A stretch of DNA of 64,000 bases, taken from a bacterium. GTDB lineage: Bacteria; Pseudomonadota; Alphaproteobacteria; Caulobacterales; Hyphomonadaceae. The stretch lies in NCBI GenBank assembly GCA_016125045.1, contig WGML01000006.1, positions 310,001 through 374,000 of the forward strand, written 5' to 3'. Within the stretch, counting starts at the first letter, position 1; each line of letters begins with the position of its first letter. The translations under genes and the position numbers were made by a program. A model generated the notes under the pieces. The model searched no databases. It was not told the DNA's origin and worked only from the letters and a program-made list of their open reading frames with translations. This document shows, piece after piece, positions 48,804 through 58,813 of this stretch.

Positions 48804-49766
48804 ATGCAGATTGGCCGGATCATCGCCGTGGCGGCGTTTGCGCTCGGGCTTGCCTATTTGGCGATGGACGGTGCGGCCTTCGGCGAGTCGACCCCGACCG
48901 ACGCCTCCGCCTTGCCTCGCACGCAAGACGGGAAGCCTGATTTCCAGGGCGTCTGGGCGAGCCGGTGGCTGTCGCCGATGGAACGGCCGGCGGAAGCGAG
49001 CGGACTTGTGGTCGACGACGCGGAAGCCGCGCGCCTCGTCGACATGATCCTGACACGGGCGGCCAACCCCAACCAGCTTGACCCCGAACTCGCCTACCCC
49101 GATGCGTCGGAACTGGTGCGGGTGCGGGGCGAGCATCGCTCGTCGCTGCTGATCGCGCCGGAGAACGGCAAGATGCCCTACACGCCGGCGGGCCTCGCGG
49201 CGTTGCGCGGCTATATCGGCGGCGCGGACGGACCGGAACAGCGCATGACGACGGAGCGCTGCATTGGCGGGGTCGGCTGGGCGCCGCTGCAAATCCGCAC
49301 CCATGCGATGCTGCGCCGGCTGGTGCAGACAGGCGATCATCTGATCGTCCACACCGAAGCCTATAGCGACGTCAGGCTGATCGAGATCGGCGGCGATGCG
49401 AGGCCAGCGGCGATGAAGCCGCCGGCGGGTGACTCGACGGCGCGGTGGGACGGCGACGCCCTCGTGGTGGAAACGCGCAACTTCGCGCCGCACCTGTCGA
49501 CCCACGGCATCGTCACGGTGATGAGCCCGGACGCCGTGGTGACGGAACGGTTCGAACTCGCCTCCCCGGACGAGATCGTCTACCGCTACACCGTTGTCGA
49601 CCCAGCCTATTACAGCTCGCCGTGGACGGTGGAATACGCGCTGACGCGCACCGATGAACCGCTCTATGAGTTCGCCTGCCATGAGGGCAACTACTCGCTG
49701 GAGCACATGCTGGCCGGCGCCCGCGTGGAGGAGAAGCGGGCGGCGCAGGCCGGCTCGGCGCGCTGA
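48804..49766 (+). CDS. Secreted hypothetical protein (WDGDxLVVET-motif family)
   Basis: Signal peptide; RTQDGKPDFQGVWASRW; ARWDGDALVVETRNFAPH; ERFELASPDEIVYRYTVVDPAYYSSPWTVEY. Confidence 0.65.
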   Translation: MQIGRIIAVAAFALGLAYLAMDGAAFGESTPTDASALPRTQDGKPDFQGVWASRWLSPMERPAEASGLVVDDAEAARLVDMILTRAANPNQLDPELAYPDASELVRVRGEHRSSLLIAPENGKMPYTPAGLAALRGYIGGADGPEQRMTTERCIGGVGWAPLQIRTHAMLRRLVQTGDHLIVHTEAYSDVRLIEIGGDARPAAMKPPAGDSTARWDGDALVVETRNFAPHLSTHGIVTVMSPDAVVTERFELASPDEIVYRYTVVDPAYYSSPWTVEYALTRTDEPLYEFACHEGNYSLEHMLAGARVEEKRAAQAGSAR

Positions 49767-50177
49767 CACGAACAGGCCCGCCAACGAAGACAGCAACGAA
49801 CTGAACGGTTTCGAGCGTTCGCCCTGAACGGACGAGCCGTGAAACCCTCCGCTGACCACTGGAAAGAGGCGGTCAGGCGCGCTTGAGGCAGGTCGCGGAC
49901 GAGCGATCGCGTCTCGCCCCCCCAACCGGGCGCCTGATAATCAGGCGTCGCTCTGGGCGGCGTCCAAATGCGCGCCATTCCTGACGCAAGGTGCGGCGCC
50001 CGGCGTCGAAATGAGCCGCGGGAGGCGGAAATCGCCGCGACAGGGATTGCGGCCCCGACCCACCCAGCACGTGATGTCCGTCAGATGCGGGCTCACCGAC
50101 CGCACCGACAAAGGCTCAAAATGGCGGCCGATGCTCGATCGACACGGCGTCGCCTGAAACAGACAGGACGAGAGACA

Positions 50178-51332
50178 ATGGCCGACGGATTTTCACGACG
50201 CTTGTTCCTGCGCAGCGGCGCGATGGGTGGCGCCGCCGCCCTCGCCGGCGCGTGCGCCTCCGTGCAGACGACACAGCCCGCGGTCGCCGCACCGACTCCC
50301 TCAGCCGGCGCCGCTCCGAGGCCGCATCCCCTGTTCGGACCGAAGCCGGGCGTCGCCCTGCTCTCGCGCAACGAAAACCCCTACGGACCGAGCCCGAAAG
50401 TCGTGCCGGCGGTGGCGGAGGCATCGGCGCTCGGGGCCTTCTACGCGGACACGGGCTATCTCGCCTCGATGATCGCGGAGAAGAACGGAATCGCCCCTGA
50501 GCAGGTCAGCCTGTCGACCGGGTCCGGAGAAGGGCTCGCAGCGGTCGCGATGGCGTGGGGCGCGAAGGGCAAGATCGTCGTGCCGACGCTGTTCTGGGAA
50601 ACGACCGTGCTCTACGCCGAGCGAAAGGGCGTGAAGGTCCAGCGGGTGCCTCTGACCGCAGACTGGGACATCGATTTGGCCGCGATGGAAGCTGCGGTCG
50701 ATGACAGCGTGTCGCTGGTTCACATCTGCAATCCGAACAATCCGACAGGCAAACTGCTCGACCCGGCGGCGCTGCGCGCGTTCTGCCTGCGGGTGTCCAA
50801 GAAGGCGACGGTGATCGTCGATGAGGCCTACAACGAGCTGACCGACGATCCGGCCGGCAATTCGATGATGGACCTCGTTCGCGCGGGCGAGAATGTGATC
50901 GTCGCGCGGACCTTCTCGAAAATCTACGGCATGGCGGGCATGCGGATCGGCTACATGATGTCGTCGCCCGCGCACGCGGAGCTGATCAACGCCCATGTGA
51001 TGTCCTGGATGGGAGCCCCGCAGATCGCCGCCGCGGTTGCGGCCTACAATGACGAAGATTTCCTCGCCTTCTCCAAGGCCAAGGTCGTCGAGGCCCGCGA
51101 AATGGTGAAGGCGGCGGTGAAAGCGGCCGGCCTGTCTCACCTGCCGGCTGAAACAAACTTCCTTTACGTCAAGGTGCCGGACGCCGCAGCGCTCCAGAAA
51201 GCGATGGAAGCAAAGATGATTTCCATCCGCGGGCCGTATGGAAAATTGACCCAGTGGTCGCGCGTATCCATGGGCCGTATCGAAGATGTCGAGCGGTATT
51301 GCACCGCGTTGAAGGAGTACTACCAGGCTTGA
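50178..51332 (+). CDS. Tat-signal PLP-dependent aminotransferase (histidinol-phosphate aminotransferase-like)
   Basis: SRRLFLRSGAMGGAAALAGACAS twin-arginine signal; CNPNNPTGKLLD; TFSKIYGMAGMRIGY PLP-Lys region. Confidence 0.88.
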   Translation: MADGFSRRLFLRSGAMGGAAALAGACASVQTTQPAVAAPTPSAGAAPRPHPLFGPKPGVALLSRNENPYGPSPKVVPAVAEASALGAFYADTGYLASMIAEKNGIAPEQVSLSTGSGEGLAAVAMAWGAKGKIVVPTLFWETTVLYAERKGVKVQRVPLTADWDIDLAAMEAAVDDSVSLVHICNPNNPTGKLLDPAALRAFCLRVSKKATVIVDEAYNELTDDPAGNSMMDLVRAGENVIVARTFSKIYGMAGMRIGYMMSSPAHAELINAHVMSWMGAPQIAAAVAAYNDEDFLAFSKAKVVEAREMVKAAVKAAGLSHLPAETNFLYVKVPDAAALQKAMEAKMISIRGPYGKLTQWSRVSMGRIEDVERYCTALKEYYQA

Positions 51333-51377
51333 ACATCTCTCCATCCGGATGCAGCCGGATGTCTCTGGGAAGACCTG

Positions 51378-51408
51378 GGGCGGAGCGCAAACTCCGCCCG
51401 ATTTTTTT
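51378..51408 (+). terminator. Intrinsic terminator downstream of the aminotransferase
   Basis: gggcggag-cgcaaa-ctccgccc followed by gattttttt. Confidence 0.88.
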
Positions 51409-51664
51409 GTTGTGCAGATAGAAAACAGAGCATTCGGATCCGTGATCGGACTCTTGAGATTTAGATACTTTATCTGAACCACAGTATATCGAGCATCTGG
51501 GCGCCATTATTTAAAGCGCTCGACACGATAACTTGCACCCAAAATCGGCATGCGAATAAAACGCGGCGTTTCTGTCATCGGTCTCGTTGCACGTTGCGGG
51601 GCGGCTTGGTCTCTCGGTCGGTGCGGTGGGTGATCCCTGCAAGCCACAGACAGTGAGGTGCAAC

Positions 51665-54076
51665 GTGACCGATTCCCGTAGACTGAAATGGGCCCTGACC
51701 GGGATTGCCTCCGCGACGGCGCTTCTCGCGCTTCTGCCCGCGCATGCACAGACCGCCGCACCGGAACCGCAAACCGCCCAGGGGTCCGGCGACATCGTCG
51801 TCATCACCGGCCGGCGGCTGTCCCAGGCGGATGAGGCGGTCGGCGTCGACGAGGCGACCAACACGATCGCGGTGACGCGCGAGGCCCTCCTGTCGGCCCC
51901 TGCGGGAATATCCGGGCTGAAGATGCTGGAGCAGCTTCCCGGCTTCAACGTGCAGACGGACGGCGCCCTCGGGCTCTACGAGTTCGGCAACTCTGTCACC
52001 GTGCGCGCCTTCAACCTGCAACAGATCGGCTTCGTGCTCGACGGTATACCGATGGGCCGCTCCGATGCGTTCGGCGGCAGCCCGATCTTCCGGTATGTCG
52101 ACAATGAGAATCTTGGCGCGGTGATCGCCTCGCCAGGCGCCGGCGATGTCAGCCAGCCGAGCTATGCGTCGCTTGGGCCGATCGTTGAATATCGATCGAT
52201 CGACCCCTCTGACGAATTCTCCGCGACGGTGTCGCAGGCGTTCGGCGACTTCAACCTGAACCGCAGTTTCGTGAAGCTCCAGACCGGCGATGTCGGCGGG
52301 TTCTCAGCCTATGTCAGCCGCTCGAAGACCGACAGCGACCTGTGGCGCGGCGGCGGCTTCATCGACCGCGAGCACCTTGAGGGCAAGATCCGCTACGAAT
52401 GGGACTCGGATACATCCTTGACCTTCAACTTCGTCTCGAACGACTTCTTCGACTACGACTCGCCGTCCTTCACCCGTGCGACCTACCTGTCGACGACGCC
52501 CGACAACAACGGAGAGGTCGGCCGTTTTCGGGGCTACGCCCGAACGCTGCCCGCCCTCCCGCTCGGTCCGCTGCTCGATTACCCTGGACAGACCGGATAC
52601 ACGAACACGGGCTTCACCGATTACTTCGAGGACCGCATCAACGTCCGCGAGGACCGCCTCTACGGTCTCAATTTCAAGACGGACGTCACCGACGCGATCG
52701 ATGTCTCCGCGACGCTTTACTTCGAGGACAAGGACGGCTTCGGCGTCTCTCCGGACAGCTATTCGAACACACGCGCGATCTTCCTTCGCCAGCAGCAGGC
52801 CGGGCTCGCGGTAACCGCGCCGCGGGGCGTCCAGTACGGCGTTTCCGGCGTGGGTGGGGAGCGCCAGGGCGTGGTGCTGAAGGGGGCGTTCCAGATCGCC
52901 AATCACACGCTTGAAGCCGGCGTGTGGCTTGAAAATGACGACTATAATCGCACCCAGCTTCGCCTGAATCATGCTGGCGGGGTACAGGTCGGCGCGGTTC
53001 TGCGCAACGAGGTCGCGTATTTCCGGCGCAACTACAATTCGACCCGCGACACGACCCAGGTCTTCATCAAGGACACGGTGGGCCTGCTCGACGACCGCCT
53101 GACGCTCGAATTCGGCGTCAAATCGCTGATGATCGACTACGAGCTGAACGGCTTCCGCGACTTCAACGACTATTCGCGCACCGTCGGCGGGGTCAATGTC
53201 GCGGGCTTCGGGCCGCAGAGAGTCGGAAAAGACTATGAGGACACGTTCCTTCCCATGGTCGGCGGCGTCTACGATCTCACCGGAACCGAGCAGGTCTTCG
53301 CGTCGTTCTCGCAGAACTTCGCCCTGCCCCGCGGCGCAGACGACATCTTCTCGATCGCGAGCAATCCGGCGCTCGGTATCGAGGGGCCCGAGGGCGAGAT
53401 GTCAGACAATTTCGAGGTCGGCGTTCGCACGATCCGCCGATCGCTTTCGGGCGCCCTCGCCGTATTTTACACCACGTTCGAAAACCGGCTGGAGACATTC
53501 ACCAATGAACTCCCCGGCCAGACGGGCGCCACGGAGACCTTCTCGCAGAATGTCGGGGGAGTGACGTCCTACGGGCTCGAACTCACAGGTGCCTGGAAGC
53601 CCGCCGTGTTCAACGATTATGTCTATTTCAACGGCAATATCACCTACAACAACACGACGTTCGACGACGACATCGCCGGGTTTCTCGCTCCCGCGACGCC
53701 GGGCGGCCCCCGGCGGCCGCTCCCGATCTCCGGCAACACGCTGCCCGACAGCCCTGAATGGCTGGTGATCGGCGGCGTGACGTTCGAACCGACAGAGTGG
53801 CTGGTCGCGAACATCTCGGCGAAATATACCGCCGAGCGCTTCAGCAACTTCATCAACACCGAACAGGTCGACGCCTTCACAATCGTCTCGGCCTATGTGG
53901 ACGTCGGCGGCAGCAATGCCCTCGGCCCGTTCAAGGACCTGAAGGCGCGGGTCAATGTCGACAACCTGTTCGACGAGGATGTGCTCGCCTTCATCTCGCC
54001 GTCGGTGAACAACCTCGCCTTCTTCCGTCCGCAAAGCCCCCGGACGGTGTCCTTCTCGATCACGGCGGACTTCTGA
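51665..54076 (+). CDS. TonB-dependent receptor
   Basis: GTG start with GTGAGGTG SD; plug LKMLEQLPGFNVQTDGALGLYEFGNSVTVRAFNLQQIGFVLDGIPMG; C-terminal RTVSFSITADF. Confidence 0.92.
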   Translation: MTDSRRLKWALTGIASATALLALLPAHAQTAAPEPQTAQGSGDIVVITGRRLSQADEAVGVDEATNTIAVTREALLSAPAGISGLKMLEQLPGFNVQTDGALGLYEFGNSVTVRAFNLQQIGFVLDGIPMGRSDAFGGSPIFRYVDNENLGAVIASPGAGDVSQPSYASLGPIVEYRSIDPSDEFSATVSQAFGDFNLNRSFVKLQTGDVGGFSAYVSRSKTDSDLWRGGGFIDREHLEGKIRYEWDSDTSLTFNFVSNDFFDYDSPSFTRATYLSTTPDNNGEVGRFRGYARTLPALPLGPLLDYPGQTGYTNTGFTDYFEDRINVREDRLYGLNFKTDVTDAIDVSATLYFEDKDGFGVSPDSYSNTRAIFLRQQQAGLAVTAPRGVQYGVSGVGGERQGVVLKGAFQIANHTLEAGVWLENDDYNRTQLRLNHAGGVQVGAVLRNEVAYFRRNYNSTRDTTQVFIKDTVGLLDDRLTLEFGVKSLMIDYELNGFRDFNDYSRTVGGVNVAGFGPQRVGKDYEDTFLPMVGGVYDLTGTEQVFASFSQNFALPRGADDIFSIASNPALGIEGPEGEMSDNFEVGVRTIRRSLSGALAVFYTTFENRLETFTNELPGQTGATETFSQNVGGVTSYGLELTGAWKPAVFNDYVYFNGNITYNNTTFDDDIAGFLAPATPGGPRRPLPISGNTLPDSPEWLVIGGVTFEPTEWLVANISAKYTAERFSNFINTEQVDAFTIVSAYVDVGGSNALGPFKDLKARVNVDNLFDEDVLAFISPSVNNLAFFRPQSPRTVSFSITADF

Positions 54077-54166
54077 GACTCCCCTCAAGTCAGGGCGAAG
54101 AGAGCGAAACAGGGGCGGATGATGCGGTGCGCATCGTCCGCCGCCGCGTTGGAATGCGGTTTCAGA

Positions 54167-54910
54167 TCAGTTCAGGCTGCGCGTGAGCCAGAAACGGATG
54201 TCGGCGTCCGGCGCGCGATCGGACACCCCGGCGAGGACGCCCGAATACCAGGACCATTGTTTGTTGAAACGGCCGCCGACGACCGGGCCGATCTGATGGG
54301 TCTGGTCGTTGAAGCCGGCGAGCGCGGAAGTCGAACCATAAAGGTTGAAGGCCTCAACGCCATAAAGCCAACCGTCCGCCCGCTGCTTCACAAGGCTCGC
54401 CCGCGTCTGCAGGAACACGCCATCGCGCGCCTGATCGCCAAGCTGCACGGAATTGAGCAGCGACGCCCTGGCCCGCCAACCGTCGCCGAGATTGAACTGG
54501 TTGGTCCAGTTGAAGCCGAGTTGCTCCGGATCCGGTCCATCGGCGATGCGGGCGTCAAAACGGACCGCCGACCGCCAGAAGCGGTTTGTTTCCGGTGTCA
54601 CCTCCCACAGCAGCTCCGCCTGGAAGAAGCTGAATTCCATTCCGTTCGGGCCGCGGTCTGTCGCGACGACCTGCCCTCTTAGGCGGCGGCGCGTGTTCAG
54701 CGCATGATCATAGTTGAAGCGGAACGCGGCGCGGTCTTCGCGACCATCTCCAGCAACGGTGAAGGCCGTTCGCATTTGCCATGTCCGTTCTCCGGGCGTG
54801 ACGATCGGACTGAACGCGCTCGCCAGCGTCTGCGCTGACGCAACGGGCGAGGAAACAACCGCGAAGGCGAGGCCGGCCAAGAGGGCCGCGAGGCCGCCAA
54901 ACGGGCTCAT
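54167..54910 (-). CDS. Putative secreted outer membrane beta-barrel protein
   Basis: Signal peptide; amphipathic beta strands (WQMRTAFTVAGDGREDRAAFRFNYDHALNTRRRLRGQVVATD). Confidence 0.55.
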   Translation of the reverse strand: MSPFGGLAALLAGLAFAVVSSPVASAQTLASAFSPIVTPGERTWQMRTAFTVAGDGREDRAAFRFNYDHALNTRRRLRGQVVATDRGPNGMEFSFFQAELLWEVTPETNRFWRSAVRFDARIADGPDPEQLGFNWTNQFNLGDGWRARASLLNSVQLGDQARDGVFLQTRASLVKQRADGWLYGVEAFNLYGSTSALAGFNDQTHQIGPVVGGRFNKQWSWYSGVLAGVSDRAPDADIRFWLTRSLN

Positions 54911-54917
54911 GGCGGGA

Positions 54918-55820
54918 TCAACCGTTGAAATTGAGCCTGAGGCCCGGCTCCGGCCAGCGCATCCGGGCGAGGCGTCCGGTGCCGGAGAGCGTGATCCACG
55001 CCGTCTGCATGTCCGCCTCGCCGAAACAGATATTCGTCGTGTAAGGATCAGGGGTGTCCACCTGATGAAATTCGCCCGCCGGTGTGATGGTGGTGACGCC
55101 GGGCGTGATCAGGGTCGCGACGCAGACATTCCCTGAAGCGGCGACCGCCAGACTGTCGAGATAGCGCTCGCCCGGCAGCGTCGCGACGACGCGGGAGGGA
55201 AAGCCGGCTGAGCGGCGGATGATCTCCCCCGGTCCGGACAGGTCAAAGGCGAGCAGGCGGGCGGTGAGCGTGTCCGCCACGTAGAGCGTCTTCTCATCCG
55301 GCGAGAGCCCGACGCCGTTTGGGGAGATGAGTCCGAACGCCGCCTCGCGGATGGAACGGCCGTCGGGCGTCGCATAGTACAGCCCGCCCATGTCGCGCAC
55401 CCGGCCGCGCGCCTTGCCAAGATCGGTGAACCAGAACCCGCCCGCGCGATCGAACACGATGTCATTGGGCCCGTTTAGCATGTGCTCGCCGCAACGGTCA
55501 TAGAGCCGATCGAGCTTGCCGGTTGCGAGGTCGAGGCGCTCGATCCGGCCGCACTCGTAGTCTTCCGACACGCGGCCGGACGACGTGATCCCGTCCTTCG
55601 TGCGCCAGGTGAAGCCGCCATTGTTGCAGATGTAGAGCGCACCGTCCGGACCAATCGCGGCGCCGTTTGGCCCGCCGCCGGGCGATGCGATGATCTCCTT
55701 GCGGCCATCGCCCCAGCAACGCGTGACCGCGCCGCGCTTGATCTCGACGAGGATGACCGAGCCATCCGCCATGGCGACCGGGCCTTCTGGAAACTTGAGC
55801 CCTTCGGTGATGATGTCCAT
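54918..55820 (-). CDS. SMP-30/gluconolactonase/LRE family protein
   Basis: GLKFPEGPVAMADGSVILVEIKRGAVTR...; GPNGAAIGPDGALYICNNGGF; GPNDIVFDRAGGFWFTDLG. Confidence 0.92.
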   Translation of the reverse strand: MDIITEGLKFPEGPVAMADGSVILVEIKRGAVTRCWGDGRKEIIASPGGGPNGAAIGPDGALYICNNGGFTWRTKDGITSSGRVSEDYECGRIERLDLATGKLDRLYDRCGEHMLNGPNDIVFDRAGGFWFTDLGKARGRVRDMGGLYYATPDGRSIREAAFGLISPNGVGLSPDEKTLYVADTLTARLLAFDLSGPGEIIRRSAGFPSRVVATLPGERYLDSLAVAASGNVCVATLITPGVTTITPAGEFHQVDTPDPYTTNICFGEADMQTAWITLSGTGRLARMRWPEPGLRLNFNG

Positions 55821-55846
55821 CTTTCAGCGTCTCGTTGGAGTCGGGG

Positions 55847-56383
55847 TCAGGCAGGAGCGCGTTGAAGCCGTCGGATGGTGAAGGCGTGATCATCGTCCGG
55901 TCCCGCCGCATGCGTGCGCGTCGCGGTTTCCACCCAGGCGGATCGGTCGAAGTCCGGAAAGAAGGCGTCCGCCTCGGCCTCGGCGTCCACCTCGGTCAGC
56001 CACATCGCATCGGCTGCCGGCAGCGCCGCGGCGTAGATTTCGCCGCCGCCGAGCACCGCGACTTCGCCCGCGCCGCTCCTTGCGGCCATCGCGCGGGCGG
56101 CGCCGATCGCAACCCCGAGATCGCTGAACACCCACGCCCCCTCGAACAATGCGGATGTGTTGCGGGTGACCACGATGTTCGGCCGGCCCGGCAGCGGCCG
56201 TCGCGGCAGGCTCTCCCAGGTCTTGCGACCCATCACGACCGGTTTGCCGCGCGTGACGGCGCGGAAATGGGCCGTGTCCGTCTTCAGTCTGAACAGCAGC
56301 CCGCCATCGCGGCCGATCTCCCGGCGTCGTCCCATCGCGGCGACAAGCACGATTTCGATGCGGTCGGGACTTGGAAGGGTCAT
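55847..56383 (-). CDS. folA: Dihydrofolate reductase
   Basis: LVAAMGRRREIGRDGGLLFRLKTDTAHFRAVTRGKPVVMGRKTWESLPRRPLPGRPNIVVTR; start at MTLPSPDR. Confidence 0.95.
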   Translation of the reverse strand: MTLPSPDRIEIVLVAAMGRRREIGRDGGLLFRLKTDTAHFRAVTRGKPVVMGRKTWESLPRRPLPGRPNIVVTRNTSALFEGAWVFSDLGVAIGAARAMAARSGAGEVAVLGGGEIYAAALPAADAMWLTEVDAEAEADAFFPDFDRSAWVETATRTHAAGPDDDHAFTIRRLQRAPA

Positions 56384-56490
56384 GCCGGTCCTCGAGGCGA
56401 TTGCGCGCGGGACCTTCGGGCGCCAGCGTGTAGGAATGCAAGTCCGGTCGTGCGATATCGGTCCGGGCCGCGACACCGGAGGATGGCGAA

Positions 56491-57198
56491 ATGGATGCAG
56501 CAACCCCCGGCTTTCTGTCCGAACTCATCAACGCGGCGACCGGAGACCGCGACCCGTCCGTGCTGATCTGGGTCCTGCCGGCGCTTGTGGGCACATTCGC
56601 CCTGATCTGGATCCTGAAGGGCCGAGGGGCGGCGATGATCTACGTCGCCCTCATCCCTTTCCTGAACTGGACCTTCGGCAAGGGGCAGTTGATCGAAGTC
56701 GACCTGACGCAGACGTTTGGCGGCGTGTTCGCCTCGGGCGACGGGCCTGCGGTGATCTTCCAGCCGCTCACCATCCTCACTGGCCTCGTCTTCGTGATCC
56801 GGGACTTCGTTCAGCGTGAGATGGGCCACCGTGTGCTTGTGGTGATGGCGCTCGCGATCGGCTGGTCGTTCTTCTATTCTTGGCCCGTCATCGCGCTTGC
56901 CTCGGCCATCGCTTTCGGCATTTCCGAAACCGTCGACTGGCTGATGTTCACCTTCACCAAATACCGGCTCTCGACCCGAATCCTCCTGTCCAGCGCCATC
57001 GCCTCGCCGGTCGACACGACCGTGTTCCTCTATGGGGCGGACCTTGCGCGGCAGATGAATGGCGACCCGGCGGGCACCATGCTGACCGCGCCGAACTGGG
57101 TATTCTTCATTCTCGGCAAGATGGTTGGCGCAGTCATCGTGTTCTGGGCGATCCGGCGGCGCGAGGATCGAGGCGAACTGGACCCGGCGGCCGCCTGA
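56491..57198 (+). CDS. VUT family (YhhQ-like) membrane protein, putative queuosine precursor transporter
   Basis: Six-TM pattern; FVIRDFVQREMGHRVLVVMALAIGW; ASAIAFGISETVDWLMFTFTK. Confidence 0.78.
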   Translation: MDAATPGFLSELINAATGDRDPSVLIWVLPALVGTFALIWILKGRGAAMIYVALIPFLNWTFGKGQLIEVDLTQTFGGVFASGDGPAVIFQPLTILTGLVFVIRDFVQREMGHRVLVVMALAIGWSFFYSWPVIALASAIAFGISETVDWLMFTFTKYRLSTRILLSSAIASPVDTTVFLYGADLARQMNGDPAGTMLTAPNWVFFILGKMVGAVIVFWAIRRREDRGELDPAAA

Positions 57199-57241
57199 CT
57201 GGCGATCCCGCGCCGAGGGCGCGGGAGGCCCTCACATGAAA

Positions 57242-57280
57242 CGGGCGGCCCCCATTCAGGAGCCGCCCGCATCGTATTTA
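57242..57280. terminator. Hairpin between convergent genes, probable terminator
   Basis: cgggcggc ... gccgcccg followed by an AT-rich stretch (gtatttattctat). Confidence 0.55.
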
Positions 57281-57308
57281 TTCTATCAGTCTTGCGACTG
57301 ACTTCGTG

Positions 57309-57629
57309 TCAGTGTGCGCCTTCGGTCGTGGCGCCTTCGGCGTGATCCATCGCGCCTTCGACTTTCGCGGCGGCGTCATCAACGACCGCAGCGGCGCCGT
57401 CCACAACTTCCTGACCGGCGGCGGCGGCGTCCGAGGCGAGGTCGCCAGCGGCTTCAACCGTGGTCGCGGCGGTTTCTGAGACCGTCTCACCGGCGGCCGT
57501 GGCGGCTTCCGAAACGGTGGACGCGGTGGAGGACGCGGCATCCTGAACGGCGTCGGCGTTTTCCTGGGTGCAGCCGGCGAGCGCGAACGTGGCGAGCGAG
57601 GCGGCGGCGAAAGCGAGTTTGAACGACAT
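57309..57629 (-). CDS. Small Ala-rich lipoprotein (ECN-like)
   Basis: ATFALAGCTQENADAVQDAASSTASTVSEAATAAGE; lipobox plus low-complexity helical repeats. Confidence 0.65.
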   Translation of the reverse strand: MSFKLAFAAASLATFALAGCTQENADAVQDAASSTASTVSEAATAAGETVSETAATTVEAAGDLASDAAAAGQEVVDGAAAVVDDAAAKVEGAMDHAEGATTEGAH

Positions 57630-57881
57630 GGTCCTTGACCCCTCCTGGTGGGTGCATCTTGAACACGGCGAGAACCCGTTCTCACCGTTCGACGCTCAAA
57701 TTCTACTTGGCGGGTCTTGAATCAAGGAGTTTTACATTTCCGATTATTTAGAATGACGGAGATGAGCACCTGGAGCGGGCGATAACCGGCGCGACTTTTT
57801 CAACCCTTGCGCGAAATCGCCGCCCACCCACCCCCTCGCGCGTTCACGTAGTTCACGCGATACCCTCCTGATTCTAGCCGA

Positions 57882-57903
57882 TTTATCACGTATGCGTGAT
57901 AAA
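57882..57903. promoter_or_regulatory. 9-bp-arm inverted repeat, candidate operator or stem-loop
   Basis: TTTATCACG-TATG-CGTGATAAA, exact arms, downstream of thyA. Confidence 0.5.
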
Positions 57904-57931
57904 CATTACCGCTTGACGGCGCGGACAAGAG

Positions 57932-58729
57932 TCAGACCGCTACAGGCGCCTTGATATGCGGGTGGGCCTCATAGCCCGTCAGGGTGAAATCTTTGTAATC
58001 CCATGAAAACAGGTCGGACTTCGAAGGATCAAGCTCCAGCCTGGGCAGCGGATAAGGCTTTCGCTGAAGTTGAAGTCGGGCCTGATCGAAATGATTCGAG
58101 TAGAGGTGCGCGTCGCCGAGCGTGTGGACGAACTCGCCCGCCTCCAGCCCGGTCGCGCGGGCCATCAGCATGGTCAGGAGCGCGTAGGACGCGATGTTGA
58201 ACGGGACGCCGAGAAAGATGTCCGCGGACCGTTGATAGAGCTGGCAATGCAGCCGGCCATCGAGCACGCAGAACTGGAACAGGCAGTGGCACGGCGGCAG
58301 CTTCATCGCGTCGATGTCGGCGGGATTCCACGCCGACACAACGAGTCGACGTGAGTTCGGGTTCCGGATGATCTCGTCGCGCACCCAGGAAATCTGGTCG
58401 ATCACGCGTCCATCCGGAGCCGCCCAGGACCGCCACTGCCGGCCGTAGATGGGTCCGAGATCCCCCGTCTCGGGGTCCGCCCATTCATCCCAGATGGAGA
58501 CGCCGCGCTCCTTCAGCCAGCCGACATTCGTGTCGCCGCGAAGGAACCAGAGCAGTTCGACGACGATCGATTTCAGATGCAGCTTCTTGGTCGTGGTGAG
58601 TGGGAACCCGTCGGCGAGGTCGAACCGCATCTGTCGGCCGAAGACCGACCGGGCGCCCGTGCCCGTGCGGTCAGGCCGATCGACACCGTGGTCCAGCACG
58701 TCGCGCAAAAGGTCTTCATACTGTCCCAT
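57932..58729 (-). CDS. thyA: Thymidylate synthase
   Basis: [66 protein letters not shown]. Confidence 0.98.
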   Translation of the reverse strand: MGQYEDLLRDVLDHGVDRPDRTGTGARSVFGRQMRFDLADGFPLTTTKKLHLKSIVVELLWFLRGDTNVGWLKERGVSIWDEWADPETGDLGPIYGRQWRSWAAPDGRVIDQISWVRDEIIRNPNSRRLVVSAWNPADIDAMKLPPCHCLFQFCVLDGRLHCQLYQRSADIFLGVPFNIASYALLTMLMARATGLEAGEFVHTLGDAHLYSNHFDQARLQLQRKPYPLPRLELDPSKSDLFSWDYKDFTLTGYEAHPHIKAPVAV

Positions 58730-58813
58730 AGCGGCCTCCCGCGCCGATTCGCTGACGCGTTAAGGTATGGGGGTCCGGGGCGGGGTGGCAATCCGCCCCG
58801 GGACCGGTCGCCG

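Noticed and set aside
51410-51664. Possible riboswitch upstream of the TonB-dependent receptor
   Set aside because: Inspected for a B12-box-like or other recognisable conserved element and found none; only a normal SD and AT-rich promoter-like sequence.
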